Assembly: GCF_018336975.1 (NCBI RefSeq)
Contig: NZ_CP025572.1
Location: 583,969 to 647,968, forward strand
Direction: 5' to 3'
From: Marinomonas sp. CT5
GTDB taxonomy: Bacteria > Pseudomonadota > Gammaproteobacteria > Pseudomonadales > Marinomonadaceae
Length of the DNA stretch: 64,000 bases
This document shows positions 8,976 through 17,281 of the stretch, piece after piece (positions within the stretch are counted from its first letter, which is position 1; each line of letters begins with the position of its first letter). The notes under the pieces were generated by a model. That model searched no databases and had not been told where the DNA came from. It was given only the letters and a program-made list of their open reading frames with translations. Position numbers and translations under genes: made by a program.

Positions 8976-9467
8976 CTAGTGTTTTCCTAAAAGCATAAGC
9001 GCCTCGTTTAAAACACTATCAGCATTTTGAGAAATGTCGATCACTAGCGCTTCTTCTGCGGTTGGCTCAATCAAGGTAGCAAATTGGCTTTCTAGCATAT
9101 CTCTGCCATTAAAATAATGGCCGTCACGCTTTTGGTGACGCTGCCAAATGGTATCGATACTTCCTTTAAGGTAGATCATGGTGACATCGTCTAGACCATC
9201 ACGCAGCATGGCGCGATATTCTGGTTTTAAACCAGAACATGCGATAACGGCAGTTGGGTTATTAATTAAAATGGCGTTTAGTGTTGCCAGCCAGTCTTTG
9301 CGGTCCTCGTCCGTGAGAGGTGTGCCTTGTCGCATTTTATTTACGTTTGCTTGGCTATGAAAATCATCACCATCAAAAAACGGATAGTCCAATTTGTCGG
9401 CGATACTTTTACCTATCAAGGATTTTCCTGAACCTGATACGCCTAAAACTACAATTCTCTTTGTCAT
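8976..9467 (-). CDS. gntK: Gluconokinase
   Basis: 163 aa, normal for GntK/IdnK. It phosphorylates gluconate to 6-phosphogluconate with ATP. The P-loop GVSGSGKSLIGKSIA is at residues 9-23, FFDGDDFHSQANVNKMRQG carries the DGDxFH substrate motif, and LTDEDRKDWL and ACSGLKPEYR are family motifs. It follows the TRAP genes by 85 bases on the same strand, so import and phosphorylation are encoded together. The product would enter the Entner-Doudoroff or pentose-phosphate pathway; those genes are not in the window. Confidence 0.95.
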   Translation of the reverse strand: MTKRIVVLGVSGSGKSLIGKSIADKLDYPFFDGDDFHSQANVNKMRQGTPLTDEDRKDWLATLNAILINNPTAVIACSGLKPEYRAMLRDGLDDVTMIYLKGSIDTIWQRHQKRDGHYFNGRDMLESQFATLIEPTAEEALVIDISQNADSVLNEALMLLGKH

Positions 9468-9552
9468 CTTCTTAAGTCCTTATTGCCTTGCTGGGGTCTG
9501 CAAGGCCACAGTGTCGTTCAAAAAGCCGTATTGAACGGCAGGTCTCAATGGG

Positions 9553-10869
9553 TTATTTCCACCAGAGGGCCAGCTCAGGGAAGAATATGACTAAGCCGAG
9601 CACAAGCACCTGTAAACCAATAAACGGCATTAATGAACTAAAGATCTCACCAAGACTAATGTCTTTAGGTGCAACCGACTTCAGATAAAATGCCGCAGGG
9701 CCAAAGGGTGGTGATAAGAAAGACACCTGCATATTTAGACAGAACACCACACCGAACCAGATTGGGTCTAAACCAAGTCCCGTAATGATTGGCACAAAAA
9801 TTGGCATTGTTAACAGCGCAACACCAACCCAGTCTAAGAACATGCCGAGCACAAGTAAGATGATCATCATGATCATGATGGTGCCCATCACGCTACCACC
9901 GCTTAGAGCAAGAATGGTTTCTTCAACGAAATCGATACCACCCATTAGGTTGTAAACGCCTACTAGTGCGGTTGCCCCAATACCGATCCAGATGATCATG
10001 CCACAAGTACTCATGGTGGCCTTGGCGCTGTCTTTTAACATTGCGAAATTCAGTTCACCACGAATCGCTGCACTAATGATGATGCCGACAACACCAAGTG
10101 CTGATGCTTCAGTAACAGAAGCCACACCAGTATAAATACTGCCTAAAACCATCATCACAGTCAGCAGAGGAAACAATAGCGCTTTAAAATAGTTAACATC
10201 TTTGTCCGCAGCTAGCTCTTCTTCGCTCGGCAATGGCGCATATTCAGGATGAAGGCGAGAGATGATTAACACATAAGCCATGTAAGCGAAGGCAAGAATA
10301 AACGCAGGTAAAAATGCCGCTTTGAACAAATCGCCTATGGACACGCTAGCGGTTAAACCATAGATAATTAATACGATACTTGGCGGTAACATGGTGCCTA
10401 ATGCACCACCGGCACAGGTAACACCGATTGCCAGTTTGCGGTTGTAGCCAAGACGTAACATTTGCGGTAAAGCTAAGATACCAAGCAATACGGTTTCGCC
10501 ACCAATAACGCCTGACATAGAAGCCAAAACGATAGCAACCAACAAGGTTTGTACGGCAACACCGCCACGTAGTTTTCGACCAAAAACCTTCATCGCATCA
10601 AACAGATCTCGGGCGATACCGGACCTATCTAATAAGGCGGCCATGAGAACAAACATCGGTACAGCAAGAAACACATAGCTACCAACGAAGCTGTACAAAC
10701 GGCTAGTGATCAAAGGCAAAGCGCCAACGCCAAACCAACCGATTGCAAAAACAAGTGCTACTAACGCGGTAACAAAGGCTAATTGCATGCCCGTTAGCAG
10801 TAATAAAATCATCGAACCGAGCATGAGGAGACTGCCGTAGCCTATGCCCATTGCGGATAAATCAAACAT
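9553..10869 (-). CDS. dctM: TRAP transporter large permease (DctM type)
   Basis: 438-aa polytopic protein of the DctM/SiaM family with about a dozen hydrophobic helices. Family stretches include FVALMAALLD-like text at about 75-85 (FVLMAALLDRSGIARDLF), GGALGTMLPPSIVLIIYG and GMFLDWVGVALLTMPIFVP. It drives sodium- or proton-coupled uptake with DctQ and DctP. Its start overlaps the dctQ end by 8 bases. The operators and gntK/gntR next to it point to gluconate or a related sugar acid as substrate; that is inference. Confidence 0.93.
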   Translation of the reverse strand: MFDLSAMGIGYGSLLMLGSMILLLLTGMQLAFVTALVALVFAIGWFGVGALPLITSRLYSFVGSYVFLAVPMFVLMAALLDRSGIARDLFDAMKVFGRKLRGGVAVQTLLVAIVLASMSGVIGGETVLLGILALPQMLRLGYNRKLAIGVTCAGGALGTMLPPSIVLIIYGLTASVSIGDLFKAAFLPAFILAFAYMAYVLIISRLHPEYAPLPSEEELAADKDVNYFKALLFPLLTVMMVLGSIYTGVASVTEASALGVVGIIISAAIRGELNFAMLKDSAKATMSTCGMIIWIGIGATALVGVYNLMGGIDFVEETILALSGGSVMGTIMIMMIILLVLGMFLDWVGVALLTMPIFVPIITGLGLDPIWFGVVFCLNMQVSFLSPPFGPAAFYLKSVAPKDISLGEIFSSLMPFIGLQVLVLGLVIFFPELALWWK

Positions 10870-11419
10870 CTTTACGTTTCCTTAAACCATTTAATTCTTG
10901 TACTAGGTGCAAGAAAAACTGCACAAACATGATACAGAGCGTCATAAAGATCATGCCTTTAACTAAGGCTGGGAAAACAGGATCCCAAGCGGATCCAGAT
11001 GTTTCTAAACGAATGTCACCAAAGGGAGTAAGCCAAGAGTCTTGCACCATCTGATATGCTGCCCAGCTAAGCAAACTGGTAAAAATTAGCCCCATAACAT
11101 GATGAAAAACATTCAACCAACGGCGGGTCGTGTCTGAGACGAGGTCATAAATCAGCACCACACGAACATGTTTATTGATTGATAAAGCGTAAATACCACC
11201 ATAAACGAACAAACAGCCCCCTAAAAATGAAGCGGTTTCGTGAACCCAAATGGTGGGGGCATTGAAGAGGTAACGCATCAATACTTCGTAAAATGAAATG
11301 CCAACAGTGAAGATAAACAACAAGCTGATAAAGTTGCCAAAGCGGTAGATCAAACGATCTAGCGCATTTCTTGGCTGTTCAGAACTGTCTAGTGTCTGTG
11401 GATGAATTTCGTCTTTCAT
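10862..11419 (-). CDS. dctQ: TRAP transporter small permease (DctQ type)
   Basis: 185 aa with four predicted TM helices, the standard DctQ topology (FISLLFIFTVGISFYEVLMR, then the FLGGCLFVYGGIYAL segment). It acts as the membrane partner of DctM. It lies between the binding-protein gene (84 bases upstream) and dctM (8-base overlap). Confidence 0.9.
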   Translation of the reverse strand: MKDEIHPQTLDSSEQPRNALDRLIYRFGNFISLLFIFTVGISFYEVLMRYLFNAPTIWVHETASFLGGCLFVYGGIYALSINKHVRVVLIYDLVSDTTRRWLNVFHHVMGLIFTSLLSWAAYQMVQDSWLTPFGDIRLETSGSAWDPVFPALVKGMIFMTLCIMFVQFFLHLVQELNGLRKRKDV

Positions 11420-11439
11420 GATTATGGTCCAATGAAAAG

Positions 11440-11472
11440 CAGGCGCTGATGCGATTACTCATATCGCGCCTG
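11440..11472 (-). other. Intercistronic hairpin after dctP
   Basis: CAGGCGC / GCGCCTG inverted repeat (11440-11446 with 11466-11472) in the 84-base gap between dctP and dctQ. Such hairpins often protect the binding-protein transcript or partly stop polymerase, so that the periplasmic protein is made in excess over the permease. Confidence 0.5.
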
Positions 11473-11503
11473 TTTTGTTGGTTTAGAAGGATTCTAATTG
11501 AAC

Positions 11504-12520
11504 TTAAAGAAGACCATTCGCTTCTAGGTAAGTGGTAATAGAGTCATATACTTTCTGCGCATTGGCAGAACCTTTTGCGAACTCTTTCCACTGTGTACGA
11601 GCAATGGCACGGAATTTCTTACGTTCTTCAGCTGACCAATCATGAATAGTGATGTTCGGATCGGCTTTAGCGGCTTTAATCGCTGCTTGGTCGGCAATAC
11701 GTAATTGCGTGGTCATGTCTTCTGCGAAGTCACGAACTGAAACGGTCAAAATAGCTTGGATATCAGCAGGTAGTTTGTCCCATTTTTTCTTATTCATTGA
11801 GATATCAATCAATGGCAGAGAATGGAAACCTGGTTGAACTGGGTGTGTTGCAATGTCGTTCATTCCAGCTTTTTGGTTAGTTGAGAAAACTGTGTAGTCA
11901 GCGGCATCGATAACACCTTTACTAAGACCTGTGAACACTTCTGAACCAGGTAGGTTAACTGGTGCTGCGCCAGCAGCGGCAAATACTCGTTGTACTAAGC
12001 CTTCAGGAGCTCGAAGCTTCAGACCTTTCAAATCTGCTACACTGTCTAGGGGTACACGAGAAACCAAAGATTCAACGCCAGTCGTAGAACCACCGATGAA
12101 TTTTACGCCATACGGAGCGTAAAGCTCGTTCATCAGTTCATAACCACCACCGTAGTTAACATATTGCAGCAACTGCTGAGTGTTTGACCAAGCACCTACT
12201 GTATTACCAATAAGGCCAAAAGCGGGATCTTTTCCAGAGAAAAATTCAGTTGCAGTAATTTGACCATCCAAGATGCCCATTTTAATACCGTCTAATGTTT
12301 CGGTATGTTTGAAAATACTGCCAACAGGAAGCAAGTCGATATGAACTCGGCCACCAGTCATTGTTTCGACGCGTTTAGTCCATTCTTTTTGGACTTGGAA
12401 GTTTTTGTCGCCAGCTGGGTCAGAAGATTGGAACTTAAAGTTGTAATCCGCTGCAAACGCTGAAGTCGATAGAATACCGGCCATAGCCGTAGTCAATAAC
12501 GTGGTAGTGAACTTATTCAT
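11504..12520 (-). CDS. dctP: TRAP transporter periplasmic solute-binding protein (DctP type)
   Basis: 338 aa from this start: signal peptide (MNKFTTTLLTTAMAGILSTSAFA) and a DctP/SiaP fold. FKFQSSDPAGDKNFQ, LKGLKLRAPEGLVQRVF and LPGSEVFTGLSKGVIDAADY are family features, including the conserved Arg that binds the substrate carboxylate. A frame from 12535 adds five residues before the signal peptide; the ATG at 12520 has GGGAAG seven bases upstream and is preferred. It is first in the gluconate unit, behind two GntR operators, so the ligand is probably gluconate. Confidence 0.92.
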   Translation of the reverse strand: MNKFTTTLLTTAMAGILSTSAFAADYNFKFQSSDPAGDKNFQVQKEWTKRVETMTGGRVHIDLLPVGSIFKHTETLDGIKMGILDGQITATEFFSGKDPAFGLIGNTVGAWSNTQQLLQYVNYGGGYELMNELYAPYGVKFIGGSTTGVESLVSRVPLDSVADLKGLKLRAPEGLVQRVFAAAGAAPVNLPGSEVFTGLSKGVIDAADYTVFSTNQKAGMNDIATHPVQPGFHSLPLIDISMNKKKWDKLPADIQAILTVSVRDFAEDMTTQLRIADQAAIKAAKADPNITIHDWSAEERKKFRAIARTQWKEFAKGSANAQKVYDSITTYLEANGLL

Positions 12521-12599
12521 AGTATTGCTTCCCATTATTTTTTTTTGAAAGAACTGCTTTATCGTCGCAGTTTTAGGAATGATGCCTTAGTCACGCTAA

Positions 12600-12615
12600 A
12601 TGTTACCGGTAACTA
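12600..12615. promoter_or_regulatory. GntR operator 1 upstream of the TRAP-gntK operon
   Basis: ATGTTACCGGTAACTA, an almost perfect palindrome of the ATGTTA-N4-TAACAT type. It is 24 bases from the second operator, which places both on nearly the same DNA face. Confidence 0.82.
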
Positions 12616-12623
12616 AGTTGTGG

Positions 12624-12639
12624 ATGTTACCGATAACAT
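12624..12639. promoter_or_regulatory. GntR operator 2 upstream of the TRAP-gntK operon
   Basis: ATGTTACCGATAACAT, a dyad of the kind bound by E. coli GntR. With operator 1 it occupies the promoter region 80-120 bases before dctP. The remainder of the gap from 12640 to 12864 holds the promoter region of the rightward gene; I see no gene in it. Confidence 0.87.
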
Positions 12640-12864
12640 TTTGGGTTAGTCAAGCCTTGTTCCACAAAAAATTAGCGTTCAAAAGGTAGATGATTGATAT
12701 GCAAAGAAATCTTATTCAACGGTCGTTTCTAGCTTTAAATGAAATGCCACAGACGTAATCTTATAAATATTTGTCCTAGACATTGGTCTAAGGGTGGTTT
12801 TGTTGGCTAAGATAAAAGCGCACACTGGTGTTAGGTAATTTTGTCCGCAAAAGAGAATAATAAA

Positions 12865-14742
12865 ATGGCTGCGATAGACATTCCTGAAGTGCATAAATTT
12901 ATTGAAACCATTCCGCCTTTTTCGAGTTTAACTCTACCTGAACGTAAGCAATTATTGATGGGCGTTACCATGCTGTATGTGCGCCAAGGGCAAACCTTGA
13001 CTCTAAAAGACGAGGCGGCCACGGTACACTTGATTCGGCGCGGGGCCTGCGAAATTCGCACACCCAAAGGCGGATTGGTGGATCAAATTGCAGATGGGGA
13101 ATGCTTTGGTGTGTCCAGTGTCATGGCGCAAAATCCTGATGGTTTGCAAGTGGTCGCCATGGAAGACAGCTTGGTGTATCGCTTTGAGAAAACTCGATTT
13201 CTGGCGATGCTAGAAAAAAGCGAAGCCTTTGAACTCTTCTTTGAACATACCCAGCATAATCGCTTACGCAAATTATCTCGCAGCCAAAGTAATGAGCTGG
13301 CTTCCCCAGCTTTGCAATTATCGACGCCTATTTCACACATTATGACGCGACAGCTGATCCTAGCGACCCCAGAAGAAAGTGTGCAAACCATTGCCATGCG
13401 CATGACAGAGGCGCGGGTCAGTTCGATTCTGGTGGTCGAAAATGACAAGCTGTCTGGCATAGTCACGGATCGTGATTTACGTTCGCGCATTTTGGCCTTA
13501 GGTGGTTCCGCTGATTCTTTGGTGAAAGACGTAATGACACAAGATCCGGTGAATTTGCGTCCCGATGCGTTGGTCATGCAAGCGCAAACCTTAATGAGCG
13601 AAAGCAATATTCATCACTTGCCCATTGTCGATGAAGAGCAAAGAGCCGTTGGCATGCTCACGGCCGCGGATTTATTGCGACATCAAGAACTCAGTCCACT
13701 CTTGTTGATTAACCAAATTCACCGTCAGTCCTCCATTGAAGATTTGGCTCGTGTTTGCAAACAATGGCCCGCTTTGATCATGAACTTGATTGTGACCGAT
13801 ATGAAACCCGCCGACGTGGGCAAAGTCTTGGCAACCGTGAGCGACAATCTAACGCGTCGAGTGATTGAACTGGCCTTGGACACATGTGGCCCAGCGCCCA
13901 TGGCGTTTCAATTTCTGGTGTTTGGTTCGCAAGCGCGACGAGATCAATCCCTAGGCAGTGATCAAGATAATGGCTTGATGTTAGAGCGAGAGCCAAGCGC
14001 GGATGAAAGCCAGTACTTTGCCGATTTATCCGAGTTTATCTGCCAAGGTTTAGCCCAATGTGGTATTCGCCTTTGCCCAGGTAACATCATGGCGAGTAAC
14101 CCAGAGTGGCGGCTCAGCCAAGACGATTGGCGACAAGCGTTCGAGAAATGGATCAAAAGCAGTGCGCCGAGCGCCTTGCTGCACGCTAGCATCTTTTTTG
14201 ATATTCGTTGCGTGTATGATTCGGCCAGTGAACAGGGCGAGGCCGTGAATCATTTGATCCGTGCCATGCAACTTGAAGTGAGCAAAAACAGCGTGTTTTT
14301 AGCCACACTGACCCGCACCGCGTTGGCCAGCAAACCACCTTTGGGCTTTTTCCGTCACTTTGTATTGGAGTCTTCTGGTGAGCATAAAAATCAACTGGAT
14401 CTGAAGCACCAAGGTTTGGCGTTAATCAATGATTTGGCGCGCTTGTATGGTTTGTCATGTAGGACTTATCGAGCGGGGACGTTAGATCGATTGGAGCAAG
14501 CCATTCGAGAAAAACTCATCAGTGTCGATACCGCGCGAAACCTTATGGATGCGTGGGACAAACTCAATGATCTGCGTTTAGAAGCTCAAGCTCGTCATTG
14601 GCAAGCAAGCGGCAAAGCCAGCGCTTACTTGGATCCGAAAGACTTGAGCCCATTAGAACGCAAGCACCTTAAAACCACTTTTAGCATCATCAATGATGTG
14701 CAAGACATCGTCCAGCAGCGGTTTTTAAGAGGTTATAGTTGA
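12865..14742 (+). CDS. cNMP-binding / CBS-pair / DUF294 nucleotidyltransferase-like signalling protein
   Basis: 625 aa from the ATG at 12865; a TTG at 12841 would add eight residues. Order: cyclic-nucleotide-binding-like domain (about 10-125), two CBS domains (about 155-275), a DUF294 nucleotidyltransferase-like domain with FGSQARRDQSLGSDQDNGLM (the GS...DxD pattern of polymerase-beta-like transferases), and a C-terminal DUF294_C helical domain. The family is thought to sense nucleotides and modify a partner; GlnD-like uridylyltransferase chemistry is conceivable but unproven. The stop overlaps the next ATG by 4 bases. In many gammaproteobacteria this pair lies beside acetate genes (acs, symporter), which are absent here. 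Confidence 0.88.
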   Translation: MAAIDIPEVHKFIETIPPFSSLTLPERKQLLMGVTMLYVRQGQTLTLKDEAATVHLIRRGACEIRTPKGGLVDQIADGECFGVSSVMAQNPDGLQVVAMEDSLVYRFEKTRFLAMLEKSEAFELFFEHTQHNRLRKLSRSQSNELASPALQLSTPISHIMTRQLILATPEESVQTIAMRMTEARVSSILVVENDKLSGIVTDRDLRSRILALGGSADSLVKDVMTQDPVNLRPDALVMQAQTLMSESNIHHLPIVDEEQRAVGMLTAADLLRHQELSPLLLINQIHRQSSIEDLARVCKQWPALIMNLIVTDMKPADVGKVLATVSDNLTRRVIELALDTCGPAPMAFQFLVFGSQARRDQSLGSDQDNGLMLEREPSADESQYFADLSEFICQGLAQCGIRLCPGNIMASNPEWRLSQDDWRQAFEKWIKSSAPSALLHASIFFDIRCVYDSASEQGEAVNHLIRAMQLEVSKNSVFLATLTRTALASKPPLGFFRHFVLESSGEHKNQLDLKHQGLALINDLARLYGLSCRTYRAGTLDRLEQAIREKLISVDTARNLMDAWDKLNDLRLEAQARHWQASGKASAYLDPKDLSPLERKHLKTTFSIINDVQDIVQQRFLRGYS

Positions 14743-15404
14743 TGTCTTTTGCTTTGTTACAGACGTTCAGTGAATGGCATAGGTCGCGGCAGTCGCACAA
14801 GCGGGCTTGGTCGGAATGGGATTACCTCGTACTGGATATTGAAACCTCAGGGTTAGATCCAAAACACGATCACATCGTCAGTTTTGGCTGGGTGTGTATT
14901 CACAAGGGCGTAATCGAGCTGGATAGCGCGCGACATATTGTGTTGGATAGCGCACAAATTGGCGACAACGTCGGCATTCACATGATCACTGATTCGGATG
15001 TCCAACAGCAAGGTAAAAGGCAAGAAAGCGTGCTGCGTTACCTAAGGCATCTTCTGCGCGAACGAGTCTTGGTCATGCACCACGCACCAATGGAACTGGG
15101 CTTTCTAAAACATGCTTGGCAAACCGAAGCCTTGCCCAGTTTTTCGGTCAGCTGGCTAGACACGCTCGCCATTGAACGCACCAAAGCCAACCGATCCCAG
15201 CAGCCAATTCAAGACGGCGGTTTTCGTCTTGGTGTTTGCCGTGAACGCTACGGATTACCCGACTATCAAGGACACGACGCGCTAACCGATGCCCTAGCCA
15301 CTGCAGAACTGCTACTCGCCCAAATCGCTTACCAAGGCAGAGACTGCCGACTGCATGACCTCAACCAAATGGGTGGCGGAAGAGTGCGGTTTACAACGCG
15401 TTAG
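14739..15404 (+). CDS. DnaQ-like 3'-5' exonuclease
   Basis: 221 aa with the DEDDh exonuclease fold. Exo I is LDIETSGLDP (catalytic Asp and Glu), Exo II lies in HHAPMELGFLKHAW and Exo III in GHDALTDALATAELL (His and Asp). It resembles the proofreading epsilon subunit but lacks the C-terminal polymerase-binding extension. It is translationally coupled to the CBS/DUF294 gene (4-base overlap), suggesting joint function. The substrate is unknown. Confidence 0.88.
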   Translation: MMSFALLQTFSEWHRSRQSHKRAWSEWDYLVLDIETSGLDPKHDHIVSFGWVCIHKGVIELDSARHIVLDSAQIGDNVGIHMITDSDVQQQGKRQESVLRYLRHLLRERVLVMHHAPMELGFLKHAWQTEALPSFSVSWLDTLAIERTKANRSQQPIQDGGFRLGVCRERYGLPDYQGHDALTDALATAELLLAQIAYQGRDCRLHDLNQMGGGRVRFTTR

Positions 15405-15419
15405 TGGATTTAATACGTC

Positions 15420-15439
15420 ATTCCCGCGAAGGCGGGAAT
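15420..15439. repeat. REP-like palindrome
   Basis: ATTCCCGC-GAAG-GCGGGAAT: a perfect 8-bp stem with a four-base loop. Palindromes of this sequence type are dispersed in many gammaproteobacterial and other genomes. It lies 16 bases after the exonuclease stop, at the border with an AT-rich orphan gene. Only one copy was seen in the window. The rest of 15440-15608 is AT-rich with no visible gene. Confidence 0.6.
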
Positions 15440-15608
15440 CAAGCGCTTATGGTCATCGACAATAATCGTGGTTTAGTGGCATTTTTACTGGTTGCTTAAC
15501 AGGAAGTCTTTTAATATCAATCTATAAAATTTTTCTGTCTAAAATAATGTATGTATTAATTAAATGTTAGGCATTTAGTAAAGTCTAGTTCAAATTATAG
15601 GGAATTAT

Positions 15609-16271
15609 ATGTTTGAGAATGTAGTTGCTGGCTTGGTTTCAGGTGTGGTCGTAAGTATTTTGGTTTTAGTTATAGGCCGATTCTGGAAGGCAGTTGTAGT
15701 GCCTTGGTTTGAGGAGCGTGTTTATAAAGATCTGCACGTCGAAGGGAAATGGTACTCCTTATACGTTGATACTGGAGATTATCGTCAAGAGATTATAAGT
15801 CTTAAACGTCATGGTCATTCAATTTCAGGACATATAATATGCAAAACAGGAGCAGATGACGGTGAAGAGTATTCTGTATGTGGTAGCTTTAGAAATTTAC
15901 TTTTACCTCTAACATATGAAGCCGCTGATAAACAAAAGAGTGATAGAGGCACTATTACATTAATGTCTACCTATAATGGGGAGCGTTTTGTTGGCGAAAT
16001 TGCGATGTATGAAACTAACACTGATTCAATTGGCACAACAAAAGTTATTTGGTTTCGGAGTAAAGTAGATCTCGATAGGACATTAACGTATATCAAATTA
16101 CATCGTGAGCAACTTGATAAAATCAGAGCACGTGAACTTAAAATTAGAGAAGATATGCGTGAGTTCTTTGAGGAGTTTACAAAAGAGTTTTCGGAACGAA
16201 AAAAACAAGAACAAAGAGAAAAAGATGACGTTATTGAAGGTGAATCTAAAAGACTTGAAAACAACAGCTAA
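15609..16271 (+). CDS. Orphan membrane-anchored beta-rich protein of unknown function
   Basis: 220 aa, not recognised. An N-terminal TM helix (about 5-27) is followed by a beta-rich domain (about 40-150) with a lipocalin-like rhythm: GKWYS, then ISLKRHGHSISGHIIC, GSFRN, GTITLMS and GERFVGEI. A highly charged coiled coil fills about 160-220. It is more AT-rich than its neighbours and sits after a REP-like palindrome, which suggests an accessory insertion. TM plus beta-barrel proteins of broadly this plan occur among cyclic-nucleotide-sensing defence effectors, but the match here is only architectural and no synthase gene is adjacent. Confidence 0.65.
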   Translation: MFENVVAGLVSGVVVSILVLVIGRFWKAVVVPWFEERVYKDLHVEGKWYSLYVDTGDYRQEIISLKRHGHSISGHIICKTGADDGEEYSVCGSFRNLLLPLTYEAADKQKSDRGTITLMSTYNGERFVGEIAMYETNTDSIGTTKVIWFRSKVDLDRTLTYIKLHREQLDKIRARELKIREDMREFFEEFTKEFSERKKQEQREKDDVIEGESKRLENNS

Positions 16272-16400
16272 TAAGTTGCTCAAACGAATAAAAATAGTTA
16301 GCTAGAAAGCCAAAGGTTCAGATTCCTTAAAAAATAGGTATGTTGTTAGTTACCCCAATTAACTCTATGTTTAAGAGATCTGACCCTTTAATCAGCACCA

Positions 16401-17204
16401 CTAACTTCTAGAAGTAAGCGTCGATAATCCCCAATCTTCTTCTTTTGGTTCTGTCGCCAAAACTCTTGGGTTTTCCGACCAGTGTATTAGGCTCATTTCC
16501 CCTGCGGCGGATTCGGTTAACGCCGTGCAGTGTTCGACCCAGTCCCCATCGTTACAGTAGAGAACATCGTCTTTGATACGAAAGGAAGCGAAGTGAATGT
16601 GCCCGCAGATGTAGCCGTCGACTTTGTGGTTTTTGGCAGATTTGAGGGCAGCGGTTTCAAAGCGTTCGATGAACTCTTTTGCTTTGCTAATGTGGCTTTT
16701 TAAGTAGCCAGCCAGTGACCAATAAGGCAAACCAAACAAGCGTCTTACGCCATTTATCCATTGATTCAGTGACAACATGAGTCCGTGGGCTTTATCGCCA
16801 ATGGCAAGCATGAGTGGGCTGATTTTTACCATTTGATCGAATTCATCGCCGTGGCTAATGTGAAAGGTGCGACCGTTGGCAGTTTGGTGGCGGGCGTTGA
16901 GTTTTATCTCCACACCAGAAAGAGTCTGCCCTGCAAACTGACGGAAAAAGGCATCGTGATTACCGGGAATATAAATGACCTTGGTGCCAGACTTTGCCAT
17001 CTCCAGAATGCGTTCGACCACTTGATGGTGAGTATCGACAAAATAGGCGCGATGACGCATTTCTTGCAGATCGATAATGTCGCCAACTAGGTACAAGGTA
17101 TCGGTTTCAATGCTTTGCAAAAAGTCCAATAGATGTAGCGCTTGGCAGGCTTTGGTTCCAAGGTGAACATCGGAAATAAATACGGATCGAAATTTAGTCT
17201 GCAT
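16401..17204 (-). CDS. LpxH-like metallophosphoesterase (UDP-2,3-diacylglucosamine diphosphatase family)
   Basis: 267 aa with all calcineurin-type metal motifs: SDVHLG, GDIIDL, GNHD, SHGDEFD and GHIHFA. It is longer than E. coli LpxH (240 aa) and fits the LpxH-like family often annotated as UDP-2,3-diacylglucosamine pyrophosphatase. The expected role is lipid A synthesis or another periplasm-facing phosphoesterase activity, but a true lpxH may exist elsewhere. It stands alone between the orphan gene and the EAL-GGDEF gene. Confidence 0.82.
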   Translation of the reverse strand: MQTKFRSVFISDVHLGTKACQALHLLDFLQSIETDTLYLVGDIIDLQEMRHRAYFVDTHHQVVERILEMAKSGTKVIYIPGNHDAFFRQFAGQTLSGVEIKLNARHQTANGRTFHISHGDEFDQMVKISPLMLAIGDKAHGLMLSLNQWINGVRRLFGLPYWSLAGYLKSHISKAKEFIERFETAALKSAKNHKVDGYICGHIHFASFRIKDDVLYCNDGDWVEHCTALTESAAGEMSLIHWSENPRVLATEPKEEDWGLSTLTSRS

Positions 17205-17281
17205 AAGCGCCTCCTCTAAGGTCTAATGCCAAGATAAGGAGCTTATGTGACAGAGGTATGAGGAGTTAATGACAGTTTTAT

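Noticed and set aside
12774..12793. TAGAC/GTCTA dyad upstream of the cNMP/CBS/DUF294 gene
   Set aside because: Only five paired bases with an uneven outer extension; too weak to call an operator.
16105..16305. 66-codon frame inside the end of the orphan gene
   Set aside because: A Lys-rich shadow of the coiled-coil coding region in another frame, without a ribosome site.
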